Assembly (NCBI RefSeq): GCF_051401765.1 | Contig: NW_027480438.1 | Location: 5,084,001 to 5,148,000, forward strand | DNA: 64,000 nucleotides | Origin: Calliopsis andreniformis | Lineage: Eukaryota > Arthropoda > Insecta > Hymenoptera > Andrenidae | Direction of reading: 5' to 3' | Part shown: piece by piece, positions 26,763 to 40,429 of the stretch | Numbering within the stretch: the first letter of the stretch is position 1 | Layout of the letters: each line of letters opens with the position of its first letter | Made by a program: the position numbers and the translations under genes | Notes under the pieces: model-generated | The model's input: only the letters and a program-made list of their open reading frames with translations | What the model was told of the DNA's origin: nothing | Databases searched by the model: none

Positions 26763-28968
26763 TCAATCCTCAATCCTCAATAGCCTTTCTCCAATCCTAG
26801 AACCTCAATCCCCAATCCTCAATCCTTAATCCTCAATCTTCAATCCTCAATCCTCAATTCTCAATCCTCAATACTCAATCCTCAATCCTCAATCCTCAAT
26901 CCCCAATCCTCAATCTTCAATCCTCAACACTCAATCCACAAGCCTCAATCCTCAATCCTCAATCTTCAATCCTGAATACTCAACATTCAATCCTCAATAC
27001 TCAATCTTCAATCCTCAACCCTCAGTCCTCAATGCTCAATCCTCAATACTCAATCTTCAATCCTCAATCCTCAATCCTCAATCCTCAATCCTCAATCCTC
27101 AATCCTCAATCATCAATACTCAATCTTCAATACTCAATCGTTAATCCTCAGTCCTCAATTCTCAATCCTCAATCCTCGTTCCTCAAACCTCAATCCTCAA
27201 CCCTCAGTCCTCATACTCAATTCTCAATCCTCAATCCTCAAACCTCAATCCTCATTCTTCAATCCTCAATTCTCAATCTTCAATCCTGAATACTCAATCT
27301 TCAATCCTCAATACTCAATCTTCAATCCTCAACCCTCAGTCCTCAATGCTCAGTCCTCAACACTCAATCTTCAATCCTCAATCCTCAATCCTCAATCCGC
27401 AATCCTCAATCCTCAGACATCAATCATCAATCTTCAATCCTCAATGCTCAGTCTTCAATCCTCAATCCTCAATCCTCAATCCTCAATCCTCAATCCTCAA
27501 TCCTCAATCATCAATCCTCAATCTTCAATACTCAATCCTCAATCCTCGATCCTCAATCCTCAATCCTCAATCCTCAATCCTCAGTCCTCAGTCTTCAATC
27601 CTCAATCCTCAATCCACAATTGTCAATCCTCATTCTTCAATCCTCAATACCCAATCCTCAATCCTCAATCCTCAATCCTTCATCCTCAATTCTCAATCCT
27701 CAATCCTCATTCCTCAGTCCTCAAACCTCAACCCTCAACCCTCAGCCCTCATCCTCAATCCTCAATCCACAATCCTCAATCATCAACCTTCAATCCTCAA
27801 TACTCTATCTTCAATCCTCGATCCTCAATCCTGAATCGTCGATCCTCATTCTTCAATCCTCAATACCCAATCGTCAATCCTCAATACTCAATCCTCAATC
27901 CTCAATACTCAATCTTCAATCCTCTATCCTCAATCCTCAATCCGCAATCCTCAATCCTCAGTCATCAATCTTCAATCCTCAATACTCAATCGTCAATCCT
28001 CAGTCCTCAATTCTCAATCCTCAATCCTCGTTCCTCAAACCTCAGTCCTCAACCCTCAGTCCTCATCCTCAATTCTCAATCCTCAATCCTCAAAGCTCAA
28101 TCTTCAATCCTCAATACTCAATGCTCAATCCTCAATACTCAACCATCAATCCTCAATTCTCAATACTCAATAGAATATCCTGAATTCTCAGTATTCAATA
28201 CTCAAACATCAATCCTCAACCCTCAGCCCTCATCCTCCATCCTCAATCCTCAATCCTCAACACTCAGCCCTCATCCTCCATCCTCAATCCTCAATCCTCA
28301 ATCCTCAATCTTCAATCCTCAATACTCAATCTTCAATCTTCAATCATCAATCCTCAATCCTCAATCCTCAATCCTCAATCCTCAGTCATCAATCCTCAAT
28401 CTTCAATACTCAATCGTCAATTCGCAGTCCTCAATCCTCAATCCTCAATCCTCGTTCCTCAAACGTCAATCATCAACGCTCAGCCATCATCCTCAATCCT
28501 CAATCCTCGTTCCTCAATCCTCAATCCTCAATCCTCAATCCTCAATAGTCAATCTCCAATCCTAGATCCTCAATCCCCAATCCTCAATCCTCAATCCCCA
28601 ATCCTCAATCCTTAATCCTCAAACTTCAATCCTCAATCCTCAATTCTCAATCCTCAATACTCAATCCTCAATCCTCAATCCTCAATCCCCAATCCTCAAT
28701 CTTCAATCCTCAATCCTCAATCCTCAAGCCTCAATCCTCAATCCTCAATCCTCAATCCTCAGTCATCAATCCTCAATCTTCAATACTCAATCGTCAATTC
28801 GCAGCCCTCAATCCTCAATCCTCAATCCTCGTTCCTCAAACGTCAATCAACAACCCTCAGCCATCATCCTCAATCCTCAATCCTCGTTCCTCAATCCTCA
28901 ATCCTCAATCCTCAATCCTCAATAGTCAATCTCCAATCCTAGATCCTCAATCCCCAATCCTCAATCCT
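26763..28968 (+). repeat. Heptamer array with right-hand modules
   Basis: Contains the first AGCCTTTCTCC module (26782), a CAGACATCAATCATC module near 27414, and the marker at 28170. The stretch 27.78-28.33 kb recurs at 29.08-29.64 kb (offset about 1304; markers 28170/29474). A 373-codon open frame (27444-28565) is a by-product of the repeat. No gene. Confidence 0.8.
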
Positions 28969-30460
28969 CAAGCCTCAATCCTCAATCCTCAATCTTCAAT
29001 CCTGAATACTCAATCTTCAATCCTCAATACTCAATCTTCAATCCTCAACCCTCAATCCTCAATCCACAGTCCTCAATCCTCAATCATCAACCTTCAATAC
29101 CCAATACTCTATCTTCAATCCTCGATCCTCAATCCTGAATCGTCAATCCTCATTCTTCAATCCTCAATACCCAATCGTCAATCCTCAATCCTCAATCCTC
29201 AATCCTCAATACTCAATCTTCAATCCTCAATCCTCAATCCTCAATCCGCAATCCTCAATCCTCAGTCATCAATCCTCAATCCTCAATACTCAATCGTCAA
29301 TCCTCAGTCCTCAATTCTCAATCCTCAATCCTCGTTCCTCAAACCTCAATCCTCAACCCTCAGTCCTCATCCTCAATTCTCAATCCTCAATCCTCAAAGC
29401 TCAATCTTCAATCCTCAATACTCAATGCTCAATCCTCAATACTCAACCATCAATCCTCAATTCTCAATACTCAATAGAATATCCTGAATTCCCAGTATTC
29501 AATACTCAAACCTCAATCCTCAACCCTCAGCCCTCATCCTCCATCCTCAATCCTCAATCCTCAACACTCAGCCCTCATCCTCCATCCTCAATCCTCAATC
29601 CTCAATCCTCAATCTTCAATCCTCAATACTCAATCCTCAATCCCCAATCCTCAATCTTCAATCCTCAATCCTCAATCCTCAAGCCTCAATCCTCAATCCT
29701 CAATCTTCAATCCTGAATACTCAATCTTCAATCCTCAATACTCAATCTTCAATCCTCAACCCTCAATCCTCAATCCACAGTCCTCAATCCTCAATCATCA
29801 ACCTTCAATACCCAATACTCTATCTTCAATCCTCGATCCTCAATCCTGAATCGTCAATCCTCATTCTTCAATCCTCAATCCTCAATTCTCAATCCTCAAT
29901 ACTCAATCCTCAATACTCAATCCTCAATCCCCAATCCTCAATCTTCAATCCTCAATCCTCAATCCTCAAGCCTCAATCCTCAATCCTCAATCTTCAATCC
30001 TGAATACTCAATCTTCAATCCTCAATACTCAATCTTCAATCCTCAACCCTCAATCCTCAATCCACAGTCCTCAATCCTCAATCATCAACCTTCAATACCC
30101 AATACTCTATCTTCAATCCTCGATCCTCAATCCTGAATCGTCAATCCTCATTCTTCAATCCTCAATACCCAATCGTCAATCCTCAATCCTCAATCCTCAA
30201 TCCTCAATCCTCAATCCTCAAGCCTCAATCCTCAATCCTCAATCTTCAATCCTGAATACTCAATCTTCAATCCTCAATACTCAATCTTCAATCCTCAACC
30301 CTCAATCCTCAATCCACAGTCCTCAATCCTCGATCATCAACCTTCAATACTCAATACTCTATCTTCAATCCTCGATCCTCAATCCTGAATCGTCAATCCT
30401 CATTCTTCAATCCTCAATACCCAATCGTCAATCCTCAATCCTCAATCCTCAATCCTCAAT
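28969..30460 (+). repeat. Four short cassettes at 711, 287 and 252 bp spacing
   Basis: AATCCACAGTCC lies at 29061, 29772, 30059 and 30311. Each is followed by CATCAACCTTCAATAC, a CTCTATC heptamer, CCTCGATCC and CCTGAATCGTCAATCC. Spacings 287 and 252 are 41 and 36 whole heptamers, so the last three copies arose in register. Units differ by plain heptamers only. Confidence 0.88.
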
Positions 30461-32229
30461 ACTCAATCTTCAATCCTCAATCGTCAATCCTCAATCCGCA
30501 ATCCTCAATCCTCAGTCATCAATCCTCAATCCTCAATACTCAATCGTCAATCCTCAGTCCTCAATTCTCAATCCTCAATCCTCGTTCCTCAAACCTCAAT
30601 CCTCAACCCTCAGTCCTCATCCTCAATTCTCAATCCTCAATCCTCAAACCTCAATCTTCAATCCTCAATACTCAATTCTCAATCCTCAATACTCAACCAT
30701 CAATCCTCAATTCTCAATACTCAATAGAATATCCTGAATTCTCAGTATTCAATACTCAAACATCAATGCTCAACCCTCAGCCCTCATTCTCCATCCTCAA
30801 TCTTCAATCCTCAAACCTCAATCTTCAATCCTCAATACTCAATCTTCGATTCTCAGTTCTCAATCCTCAATCCTCAATCCTCAATCCCCAATCCTCAATC
30901 TTCAATCCTCAATCCTCAATCCTCAATCCTCAATCCTCAATCCTCAATCATCAATACTCTATCTTCAATCCTCAATCCTCAATCCTCAATCCTCAATCCT
31001 CAATCATCAGTCATGAATACTCAATCTTCATAACTCAATCCTCAATCCTCAATCCTCAATCCCCAATCCTCAATCTTCAATCCTCAATCCTCAATCCTCA
31101 ATCTTCAATCCTCAACCCTCAATCCTCGATCCACAATCCTCAATCCTCAATCATCAACCTTCAATCCTCAATACTCAATCTTCAGTCCTCAGTCCTCAGT
31201 CCTCAATCGTCTATCCTCATTCTTCAATCCTCAATACCCAATCCTCGATCGTCAATCCTCGATCCTCAGACCTCAGTCCTCAAACCTCAATCCTCAACCC
31301 CCAGCCCTCATCCTCAATCCTCAATCATAAATCCTCATTCATCAATCTTCAATCCTCAATACTCAGTCTTCAATCCTCAATCCTCAAACCTCAATCCTCA
31401 ATCCTCAATCCTCAATCATCAATCCTCAATCTTCAATCCTCAATCCTCAATCCTCAATCCTCAATCCTCAATACTCAATCTTCAATCCTCAATCATCAAT
31501 CCTCAATCCTTAATCCTCAATCTTCAATCCTCAATCCTCAATTCTCAATCCTCAACACTCAATCCTCAATCCTCAATCCTCAATCCCCAATCCTCAATCT
31601 TCAATCCTCAATCCTCAATCCTCAAGCCTCAATCCTCAATCCTCAATATTCAATCCCGAATACTCAATCTTCAATCCTCAATACTCAATCTTCCATCCTC
31701 AACACTCAATCCTCAATCCACAATCCTCAATCCTCAATCATCAACATTCAATCCTCAATACTCAATCTTCAATCCTCAATACTCAATCTTCAATCCTCAA
31801 CCCTCAATCCTCAATCCACAATCCTCAATCCTCAATCATCAACTTTCAATCCTCAATACTCTATCTTCAACCCTCGATCCTCAATCCTGAATCGTCAATC
31901 CTCATTCTTCAATTCTCAATACCCAATCGTCAATCCTCAATCCTCAATCCTCAATCCTCAATACTCAATCTTCAATCCTCAATCCTCAATCCTCAATCCG
32001 CAATCCCCAATCCTCAGTCATCAACCTTCAATCCTCAATACTCAATCTTCAGTCCTCAATCCTCAATCCTCAATCTTCAATCCTCAACCCTCAATCCTCA
32101 ATCCACAATACTCTATCCTCAATCATCAACCTTCAATCCTCAATACTCAATCTTCAGTCCTGAATCCTCAATCCTCAATCGTCAATCCTCATTCTTCAAT
32201 CTTCAATACCCAATCCTCAATCGTCAATC
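30461..32229 (+). repeat. Heptamer array containing the longest open frame
   Basis: The marker at 30724 is followed by a module (CAATGCTCAACCC, TCATTCTCCATCC, CTTCGATTCTCAG) that also follows the markers at 25317, 39361 and 42818. The frame 30766-31890 stays open for 374 codons of SSILNPQ-type heptapeptides. It is low-complexity repeat, and the other two frames nearby read similar peptides. Not called as a gene. Confidence 0.8.
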
Positions 32230-33860
32230 CTCAATCCTCCATCCTCAATTCTCAATCCTCAATCCTCAGTCCTCATTTCCTCAAACCTCAATCCTCAACC
32301 CCCAGCCCTCATCGTCAATCCTCAATCATAAATCCTCATTCATCAATCTTCAATCCTCAATACTCAGTCTTCAATCCTCAATCCTCAATCCTCAATCCTC
32401 AATCCTCAATACTCAATCCTCAATCCTCAATACTCAACCATCAATCCTCAATTTTCAATACTCAATAGAATATCCTGAATTCTCAGTATTCAATACTCAA
32501 ACCTCAATCCTCAACCCTCAGCCCTCGTCCTCCATCCTCAATCCTCAATCCTCAATCCTCAATCTTCAATCCTCATTCCTCAGTCCTCAAACCTCAACCC
32601 TCAACCCTCAGCCCTCATCCTCAATCCTCAATCCCAAATCCTCAATCATCAATCTTCAATCCTCAATACTCAGTCTTCAACCCTCAATCCTCAATCCTCA
32701 ATCCTCAATCCTCAATCCTCAATCATCAATCCTCAATCTTCAATACTCAATCCTCAATCCTCGATCCTCAATCCTCAATCCTCAATCCTCGTTCCTCAAT
32801 CCTCAGTCATCAATCCTCAATCTTCAATACTCAATCGTCAATTCGCAGTCCTCAATCCTCAATCCTCAATCCTCGTTCCTCAAACGTCAATCATCAACCC
32901 TCAGCCATCATCCTCAATCCTCAATCCTCGTTCCTCAATCCTCAATCCTCAATCCTCAATCCTCAATCCTCAATAGTCAATCTCCAATCCTAGATCCTCA
33001 ATCCCCAATCCTCAATCCTTAATCCTCAATCTTCAATCCTCAATCCTCAATTCTCAATCCTCAACACTCAATCCTCAATCCTCAATCCTCAATCCCCCAT
33101 CCTCAATCTTCAATCCTCAATCCTCAATCTTCAAGCCTCTATCCCCAAACCTCAATATTCAATCCTCAATACTCAATCTTCAATACTCAACACTCAATCC
33201 TCAATCCACAATCCTCAATCCTCAATCGTCAATCCTCATTCTTCAATCTTCAATACCCAATCCTCAATCGTCAATCCTCAATCCTCCATCCTCAATTCTC
33301 AATCCTCAATCCTCAGTCCTCATTTCCTCAAACCTCAATCCTCAACCCCCAGCCCTCATCGTCAATCCTCAATCATAAATCCTCATTCATCAATCTTCAA
33401 TCCTCAATACTCAGTCTTCAATCCTCAATCCTCAATCCTCAATCCTCAATCCTCAATACTCAATCCTCAATCCTCAATACTCAACCATCAATCCTCAATT
33501 TTCAATACTCAATAGAATATCCTGAATTCTCAGTATTCAATACTCAAACCTCAATCCTCAACCCTCAGCCCTCGTCCTCCATCCTCAATCCTCAATCCTC
33601 AATCCTCAATCTTCAATCCTCATTCCTCAGTCCTCAAACCTCAACCCTCAACCCTCAGCCCTCATCCTCAATCCTCAATCCCAAATCCTCAATCATCAAT
33701 CTTCAATCCTCAATACTCAGTCTTCAACCCTCAATCCTCAATCCTCAATCCTCAATCCTCAATCCTCAATCATCAATCCTCAATCTTCAATACTCAATCC
33801 TCAATCCTCGATCCTCAATCCTCAATCCTCAATCCTCGTTCCTCAAACCTCAATCCTCAA
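32230..33860 (+). repeat. 1,047 bp tandem duplication
   Basis: The 8-mer landmark CCTCATTTCC at 32271 recurs at 33318, and the marker at 32465 recurs at 33512; both offsets are 1047. Shared content includes CAACCCCCAGCCCTCATCG, CAATCATAAATCC and the CCTCGTCCTCC context after the marker. A third copy of the left part lies near 35.96-36.54 kb (36005 and 36199, offset 2687 from the second). Confidence 0.9.
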
Positions 33861-36800
33861 CCCTCAGCCATCGTCCCCAATCCTCAATCCTCGTTCCTCA
33901 ATCCTCAACCCTCAATCCTCAATCCTCAATAGTCAATCTCCAATCCTAGATCCTCAATCCCCAATCCTCAATCCTTAATCCTCAATCTTCAATCCTCAAT
34001 CCTCAATTCTCAATCCTCAACACTCAATCCTCAATCCTCAATCCTCAATCCCCCATCCTCAATCTTCAATCCTCAATCCTCAATCTTCAAGCCTCTATCC
34101 CCAAACCTCAATATTCAATCCTGAATACTCAATCCTCAATCCTCAATACTCAATCGTCAATACTCAGTCGTCAATCCTCTGTCCTCAATTCTCAATTCTC
34201 AATCCTCGTTCCCCAAACCTCAATCCTCAACCGTCAGTCTTCATACTCCATTCTCAATCCTCAATCCTCAAACCTCAATCCTCATTCTTCAATCCTCAAT
34301 CCTCAATACTCAACCATCAATCCTCAATTCTCAATACTCCATTCTCAATACTCAATAGAATATCCTGAATTCTCAGTATTCAATACTCAAACCTCAATCC
34401 TCAACCCTCAGCCCTCATCCTCCATCCTCAATCCTCAATCCTCAACCCTCAATCTTCAATCCTCAATACACAATATTCAATTTTCAATCCTCAATCCTCA
34501 ATCCTCAATCCTCAATCCTCAGTCATCAATCCTCAATCTTCAATACTCAATCGTCTATCCGCAGTACTCAATCCTCAATCCTCAATCCTCGTTCCTCAAA
34601 CCTCAATCCTCAACGCTCAGCCATCATCCGCAATCCTCAATCCTCGTTCCTCACTCCTCAATCCTCAATCCTCAATCCTCAATCCTTAATAGCCTTTCTC
34701 CAATCCTAGGTCCTCAATCCCCAATCCTCAATCCTTAATCCTCAATCTTCAATCCTCAATCCTCAATTCTCAATCCTCAATACTCAATCCTCAATCCTCA
34801 ATCCTCAATCCACAATCCTCAATCTTCAATCCTCAACACTCAATCCTCAAGCCTCAATCCTCAATCCTCAATCTTCAATCCTGAATACTCAACATTCAAT
34901 CCTCAATACTCAATCTTCAATCCTCAACCCTCAGTCCTCAATGCTCAATCCTCAATACTCAATCTTCAATCCTCAATCCTCAATCCTCAATCCGCAATCC
35001 TCAATCCTCAGACATCAGTCATCAATCTTCAATCCTCAATGCTCAGTCTTCAATCCTCAATCCTCAATCCTCAATCCTCAATCCTCAATCCTCAATCCTC
35101 AATCATCAATACTCAATCTTCAATACTCAATCCTCAATCCCCGATCCTCAATCCTTAATACTCAATCCTCAATCCTCAATCATCAATCCCCAATCATCAA
35201 CCTTCAATCCTCAATACTTAGTCTTCAATCCTCAATCCTCAATCCTCAATCCTCAATCCTCAATCCTCAGTCTTCAATCCTCAATCCTCAATCCACAATT
35301 GTCAATCCTCATTCTTCGATCCTCAATACCGAATCCTCAATCCTCAATCCTCAATCCTCAATCCTCCATCCTCAATTCTCAATCCTCAATCCTCAGTCCT
35401 CAGTCCTCAAACCTCAACCCTCAACCCTCAGCCCTCATCCTCAATCCTCAATCCTAAATCCTCAATCATCAACCTTCAATCCTCAATACTCAGTCTTCAA
35501 CCCTCAATCCTCAATCCTCAATCCTCAATCCTCAATCCTCAATCCTCAATCATCAATCCTCAATCTTCAATACTCAATCCTCAATCCTCGATAATCAATC
35601 CTCAATACTCAATCTTCAATCCTCAATCCTCAATCCTCAATCCTCAATCCTCAATCCTCAGTCATCAATCCTCAATCCTCAATACTCAATCGTCAATACT
35701 CAATCGTTAATCCTCAGTCCTCAATTCTCAATCCTCAATCCTCGTTCCTCAAACCTCAATCCTTAACCCTCAGTCCTCATACTCAATTCTCAATCCTCAA
35801 TCCTCAATCTTCAATCCTCAACCCTCAATCCTCAATCCACAATACTCAATCCTCAATCATCAACCTTCAATCCTCAATACTCAATCTTCAGTCCTCAATC
35901 CTCAATCCTCAATCGTCAATCCTCATTCTTCAATCTTCAATACCCAATCCTCAATCGTCAATCCTCAATCGTCCATCCTCAATTCTCAATCATCAATTCT
36001 CAGTCCTCATTTCCTCAAACCTCAATCCTCAACCCCCAGCCCTCGTCGTCAATCCTCAATCATAAATCCTCATTCATCAATCTTCAATCCTCAATACTCA
36101 GTCTTCAATCCTCAATCCTCAATCCTCAATCCTCAATCCTCAATACTCAATCCTCAATCCTCATTACTCAACCATCAATCCTCAATTTTCAATACTCAAT
36201 AGAATATCCTGAATTCTCAGTATTCAATACTCAAACCTCAATCCTCAACCCTCAGCCCTCATCCTCCATCCTCAATCCTCAATCCTCAATCCTCAATCTT
36301 CAATCCTCATTCCTCAGTCCTCAAACCTCAACCCTCAACCCTCAGCCCTCATCGTCAATCCTCAATCCTAAATCCTCAATCATCAATCTTCAATCCTCAA
36401 TACTCAGTCTTCAACCCTCAATCCTCAATCCTCAATCCTCAATCCTCAATCCTCAATCCTCAATCATCAATCCTCAATCTTCAATACTCAATCCTCAATC
36501 CTCGATCCTCAATCCTCAATCCTCAATCCTCGTTCCTCAAACCTCAAACCTCAACCCTCAGCCATCATCCCCAATCCTCAATCCTCGTTCCTCAATCCTC
36601 AATCCTCAATCCTCAATCCTCAATAGTGAATCTCCAATCCTAGATCCTCAATCCCCAATCCTCAATCCTTAATCCTCGATCTTCAATCCTCAATCCTCAA
36701 TTCTCAATCCTCAACACTCAATCCTCAATCCTCAATCCTCAATCCCCCATCCTCAATCTTCAATCCTCAATCCTCAATCTTCAAGCCTCTATCCTCAAAC

Positions 36801-39329
36801 CTCAATATTCAATCCTGAATACTCAATCTTCAATCCTCAATACTCAATCTCCAATACTCAACACTCAATCCTCAATCCACAATCCTCAATCCTCAATCAT
36901 CAACATTCAATCCTCAATACTCAATCTTCAATCCTCAATCCTCAATCCTCAATTGTCAATCCTCATTTTTCAATACTCAATACCCAATCCTCAATCCTCA
37001 ATCCTCAATCCTCCATCCTCAATTCTCAATCCTCAATCCTCAGTCCTCAGTCCTCAAACCTCAACCCTCAACCCTCAGCCCTCATCCTCAATCATCAATC
37101 CTCAATCTTCAATACTCAATCCTCAATCCTCGATCCTCAGTCCTCAATACTCTATCTTCAATCCTCAAACCTCAATCCTCAATCCTCAATCCTGAATCCT
37201 CAGTCATCAATCCTCAATCCTCAATACTCAATCGTCAATACTCAGTCGTCAATCCTCTGTCCTCAATTCTCAATTCTCAATCCTCGTTCCCCAAACCTCA
37301 ATCCTCAATCCTCAATCCTCAATTATCAGACATGAATACTCAATCTTCATAACTCAATCCTCAATCCTCAATCCTCAATCCTCAATCCTCAGTCCTCAAT
37401 CCTCAATTCTAAATCCTCAATCCTCAATCCTCAATACTCAATCTTCAATCCTCAATCCTCAATCCTCAATCCGCAATCCTCAATCCTCAGTCATCAATCC
37501 TCAATCCTCAATACTCAATCGTCAATCCTCAGTCCTCAATTCTCAATCCTCAATCCTCGTTCCTCAAACCTCAATCCTCAACCCTCAGCCCTCATCCTCA
37601 ATTCTCAATCCTCAATCACCAAACCTCAATCTTCAATCCTCAATACTCAATCCTCAATCCTCAATACTCAACCATCAATCCTCAATTCTCAATACTCAAC
37701 AGAATATCCTGAACTCTCAGTATTCAATACTCAAATCTCAATCCTCAACCCTCAGCCCTCATCCTCCATCCTCAATCCTCAATACTCAAACCTCAATCTT
37801 CAATCCTCAATCTTCAATCCTCAATCCGCAAACCTCAAGCCTCAATCCTCAATCCTCAATCACCAACCTTCAATCCTCAATACTCAATCTTCAATCCTCA
37901 ATCCTCAATCCTGAATCGTTAATCCTCATTCTTCAATCCTCAATACCCAATCCTCAATCCTCAATCCTCAATCCTCAATCACCAACCTTCAATCCTCAAT
38001 ACTCAATCTTCAATCCTCAATCCTCAATCCTGAATCGTTAATCCTCATTCTTCAATCCTCAATCCTCAATCCTCAATCCTCAATCCTCAATCATCAGTCA
38101 TGAATACTCAGTCTTCATAAATCAATCCTCAATCCTCAATCCTCAATCCTCAGTCCTCAATCATCAATCTTCATTCCCCAAACATCAATCGTCAACCCTC
38201 AGTCCTCATCCTCAATTCTCAATTCCCAATCCTCAATCCTCAATCTTCAATCCTCAACCCTCAATCCTCGATCCACAATCCTCAATCCTCAATCATCAAC
38301 CTTCAATCCTCAATACTCAATCTTCAGTCCTCAGTCCTCAGTCCTCAACCGTCTATCCTCATTCTTCAATCCTCAATACCCAATCCTCAATCGTCAATCC
38401 CCAATCCTCAATCCTTAATCCTCAATTTTCAATCCTCAATCCTCAATTCTCAATCCTCAACACTCAATCCTCAATCCTCAATCCTCAATCCCCAATCCTC
38501 AATCTTCAATCCTCAATCCTCAATCTTCAAGCCTCAATCCTCAATCCTCAACCTTCAATCCTGAATACTCAATCTTCAATCCTCAATACTCAATCTTCAA
38601 TCCTCAATCCTCAAACCTCAATCCTCAATCCTCAGTCATCAATCCTCAATCTTCAATACTCAATCGTCAATTCGCAGTCCTCAATCCTCAATCCTCAATC
38701 CTCGTTCCTCAAACGTCAATCCTCAACCCTCAGCCATCGTCCTCAATCCTCAATCCTCGATCCTCAATCCTCAATCCTCAATCCTCAATCCTCTATAGTC
38801 AATCTCCAATCCTAGATCCTCAATCCCCAATCCTCAATCCTCAATCCCCAATCGTCAATCCTTAATCCTCAAACTTCAATCCTCAATCCTCAATTCTCAA
38901 TCCTCAATACTCAATCCTCAATCCTCAATCCTCAATCCCCAATCCTCAATCCACAATCCTCAATCCTAAATCATCAACCTTCAATCCTCAATACTCTATC
39001 TTCAATCCTCGATCCTCAATCCTGAATCGACAATCCTCATTCTTCAATCCTCAATACCCAATCGTCAATCCTCAATCCTCAATACTCAATCCTCAATACT
39101 CAATCTTCAATCCTCAATCCTCAATCCTCAATCCGCAATCCTCAATCCTCAGTCATCAATCCTCAATCCTCAATACTCAATCGTCAATCCTCAGTCCTCA
39201 ATTCTCAATCCTCAATCCTCGTTCCTCAAACCTCAATCCTCAACCCTCAGTCCTCATCCTCAATTCTCAATCCTCAATCCTCAAACCTCAATCTTCAATC
39301 CTCAATACTCAATTCTCAATCCTCAATAC
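33861..39329 (+). repeat. Heptamer array with dispersed module copies
   Basis: Markers at 34355, 36199 and 37699. The 34.94-35.6 kb segment (CAGACATCAGTCATC, CCCGATCC, CTTAATACTC, CCTCGATAATC) recurs at 43.79-44.44 kb with offset 8840-8847. A short tandem duplication of about 120 bp around 37.85-38.05 kb carries CATTCTTCAATCC and CACCAACCTTC twice. The 38.63-39.3 kb stretch resembles 24.59-25.26 kb. No gene. Confidence 0.76.
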
Positions 39330-40420
39330 TCAACCATCAATACTCAATTCTCAATACTCAATAGAATATCCTGAATTCTCAGTATTCAATACTCAAACAT
39401 CAATGCTCAACCCTCAGCCCTCATTCTCCATCCTCAATCTTCAATTGTCAAACCTCAATCTTCAATCCTCAATACTCAATCTTCGATTCTCAGTTCTCAA
39501 TCCTCAATCCTCAATCCTCAGTCCTCAATCATCAATCTTCATTCCTCAAACCTCAATCGTCAGCCCTCAGTCCTCATCCTCGATTCTCAATTCCCAATCC
39601 TCAAACCTCAATCTTCAATCCTGAACCCTCAATCCTCGATCCACAATCCTCAATCCTCAATCATCAACCTTCAATCCTCAATACTCAATCTTCAGTCCTC
39701 AGTCCTCAATCCTCAATCGTCTATCCTCATTCTTCAATCCTCAATACCCAATCCTCAATCGTCAATCCTCAATCCTCAGTCCTCAGTCCTCAAACCTCAA
39801 TCCTCAACCCCCAGCCCTCATCCACAATCCTCAATCATAAATCCTCATTCATCAATCTTCAATCCTCAATACTCAGTCTTCAATCCTCAATCCTCAACAC
39901 TCAATCCTCAATCCTCAATCCTCAATCATCAATCCTCAATCTTCAATACTCAATCCTCAATCCTCAATCATCAATACTCAATCCTCAATCCTCAATCTTC
40001 AATCCCCAATCCTCAATCTTCAATCCTCAACACTCAATCCTCAATCCTCAATCCTCAATCCTCAATCCTCAATAGCCTTTCTCCAATCCTAGATCCTCAA
40101 TCCCCAATCCTCAATCCTTAATCCTCAATCTTCAATCCTCAATCCTCAATTCTCAATCCTCAATACTCAATCCTCAATCCTCAGTCCTCAATCCTCAATC
40201 CCCAATCCTCAATCTTCAATCCTCAACACTCAATCCTCAAGCCTCAATCCTCAATCCTCAATCTTCAATCCTGAATACTCAACATTCAATCCTCAATACT
40301 CAATCTTCAATCCTCAACCCTCAGTCCTCAATGCTCAATCCTCAATACTCAATCTTCAATCCTCAATCCTCAATCCTCAATCCGCAATCCTCAATCCTCA
40401 GACATCAGTCATCAATCTTC
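39330..40420 (+). repeat. Segment X of duplication at offset 3457, copy 1
   Basis: Marker 39361 corresponds to 42818, and the MLNPQYSIF open-frame start at 40331 to 43788, both at exactly 3457. Shared rare features: TTCAATTGTCAAACC, CAATCGTCAGCCC and AATAGCCTTTCTCC (40074/43531). Confidence 0.92.
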
Positions 40421-40429
40421 AATCCTCAA

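Noticed and set aside
30766..31890. 374-codon open frame, the longest in the window
   Set aside because: The peptide is only degenerate SSILNPQ heptads, frames beside it read the same peptide, ATG and stop arise from single changes in a heptamer, and there is no promoter, intron signal or non-repeat domain.
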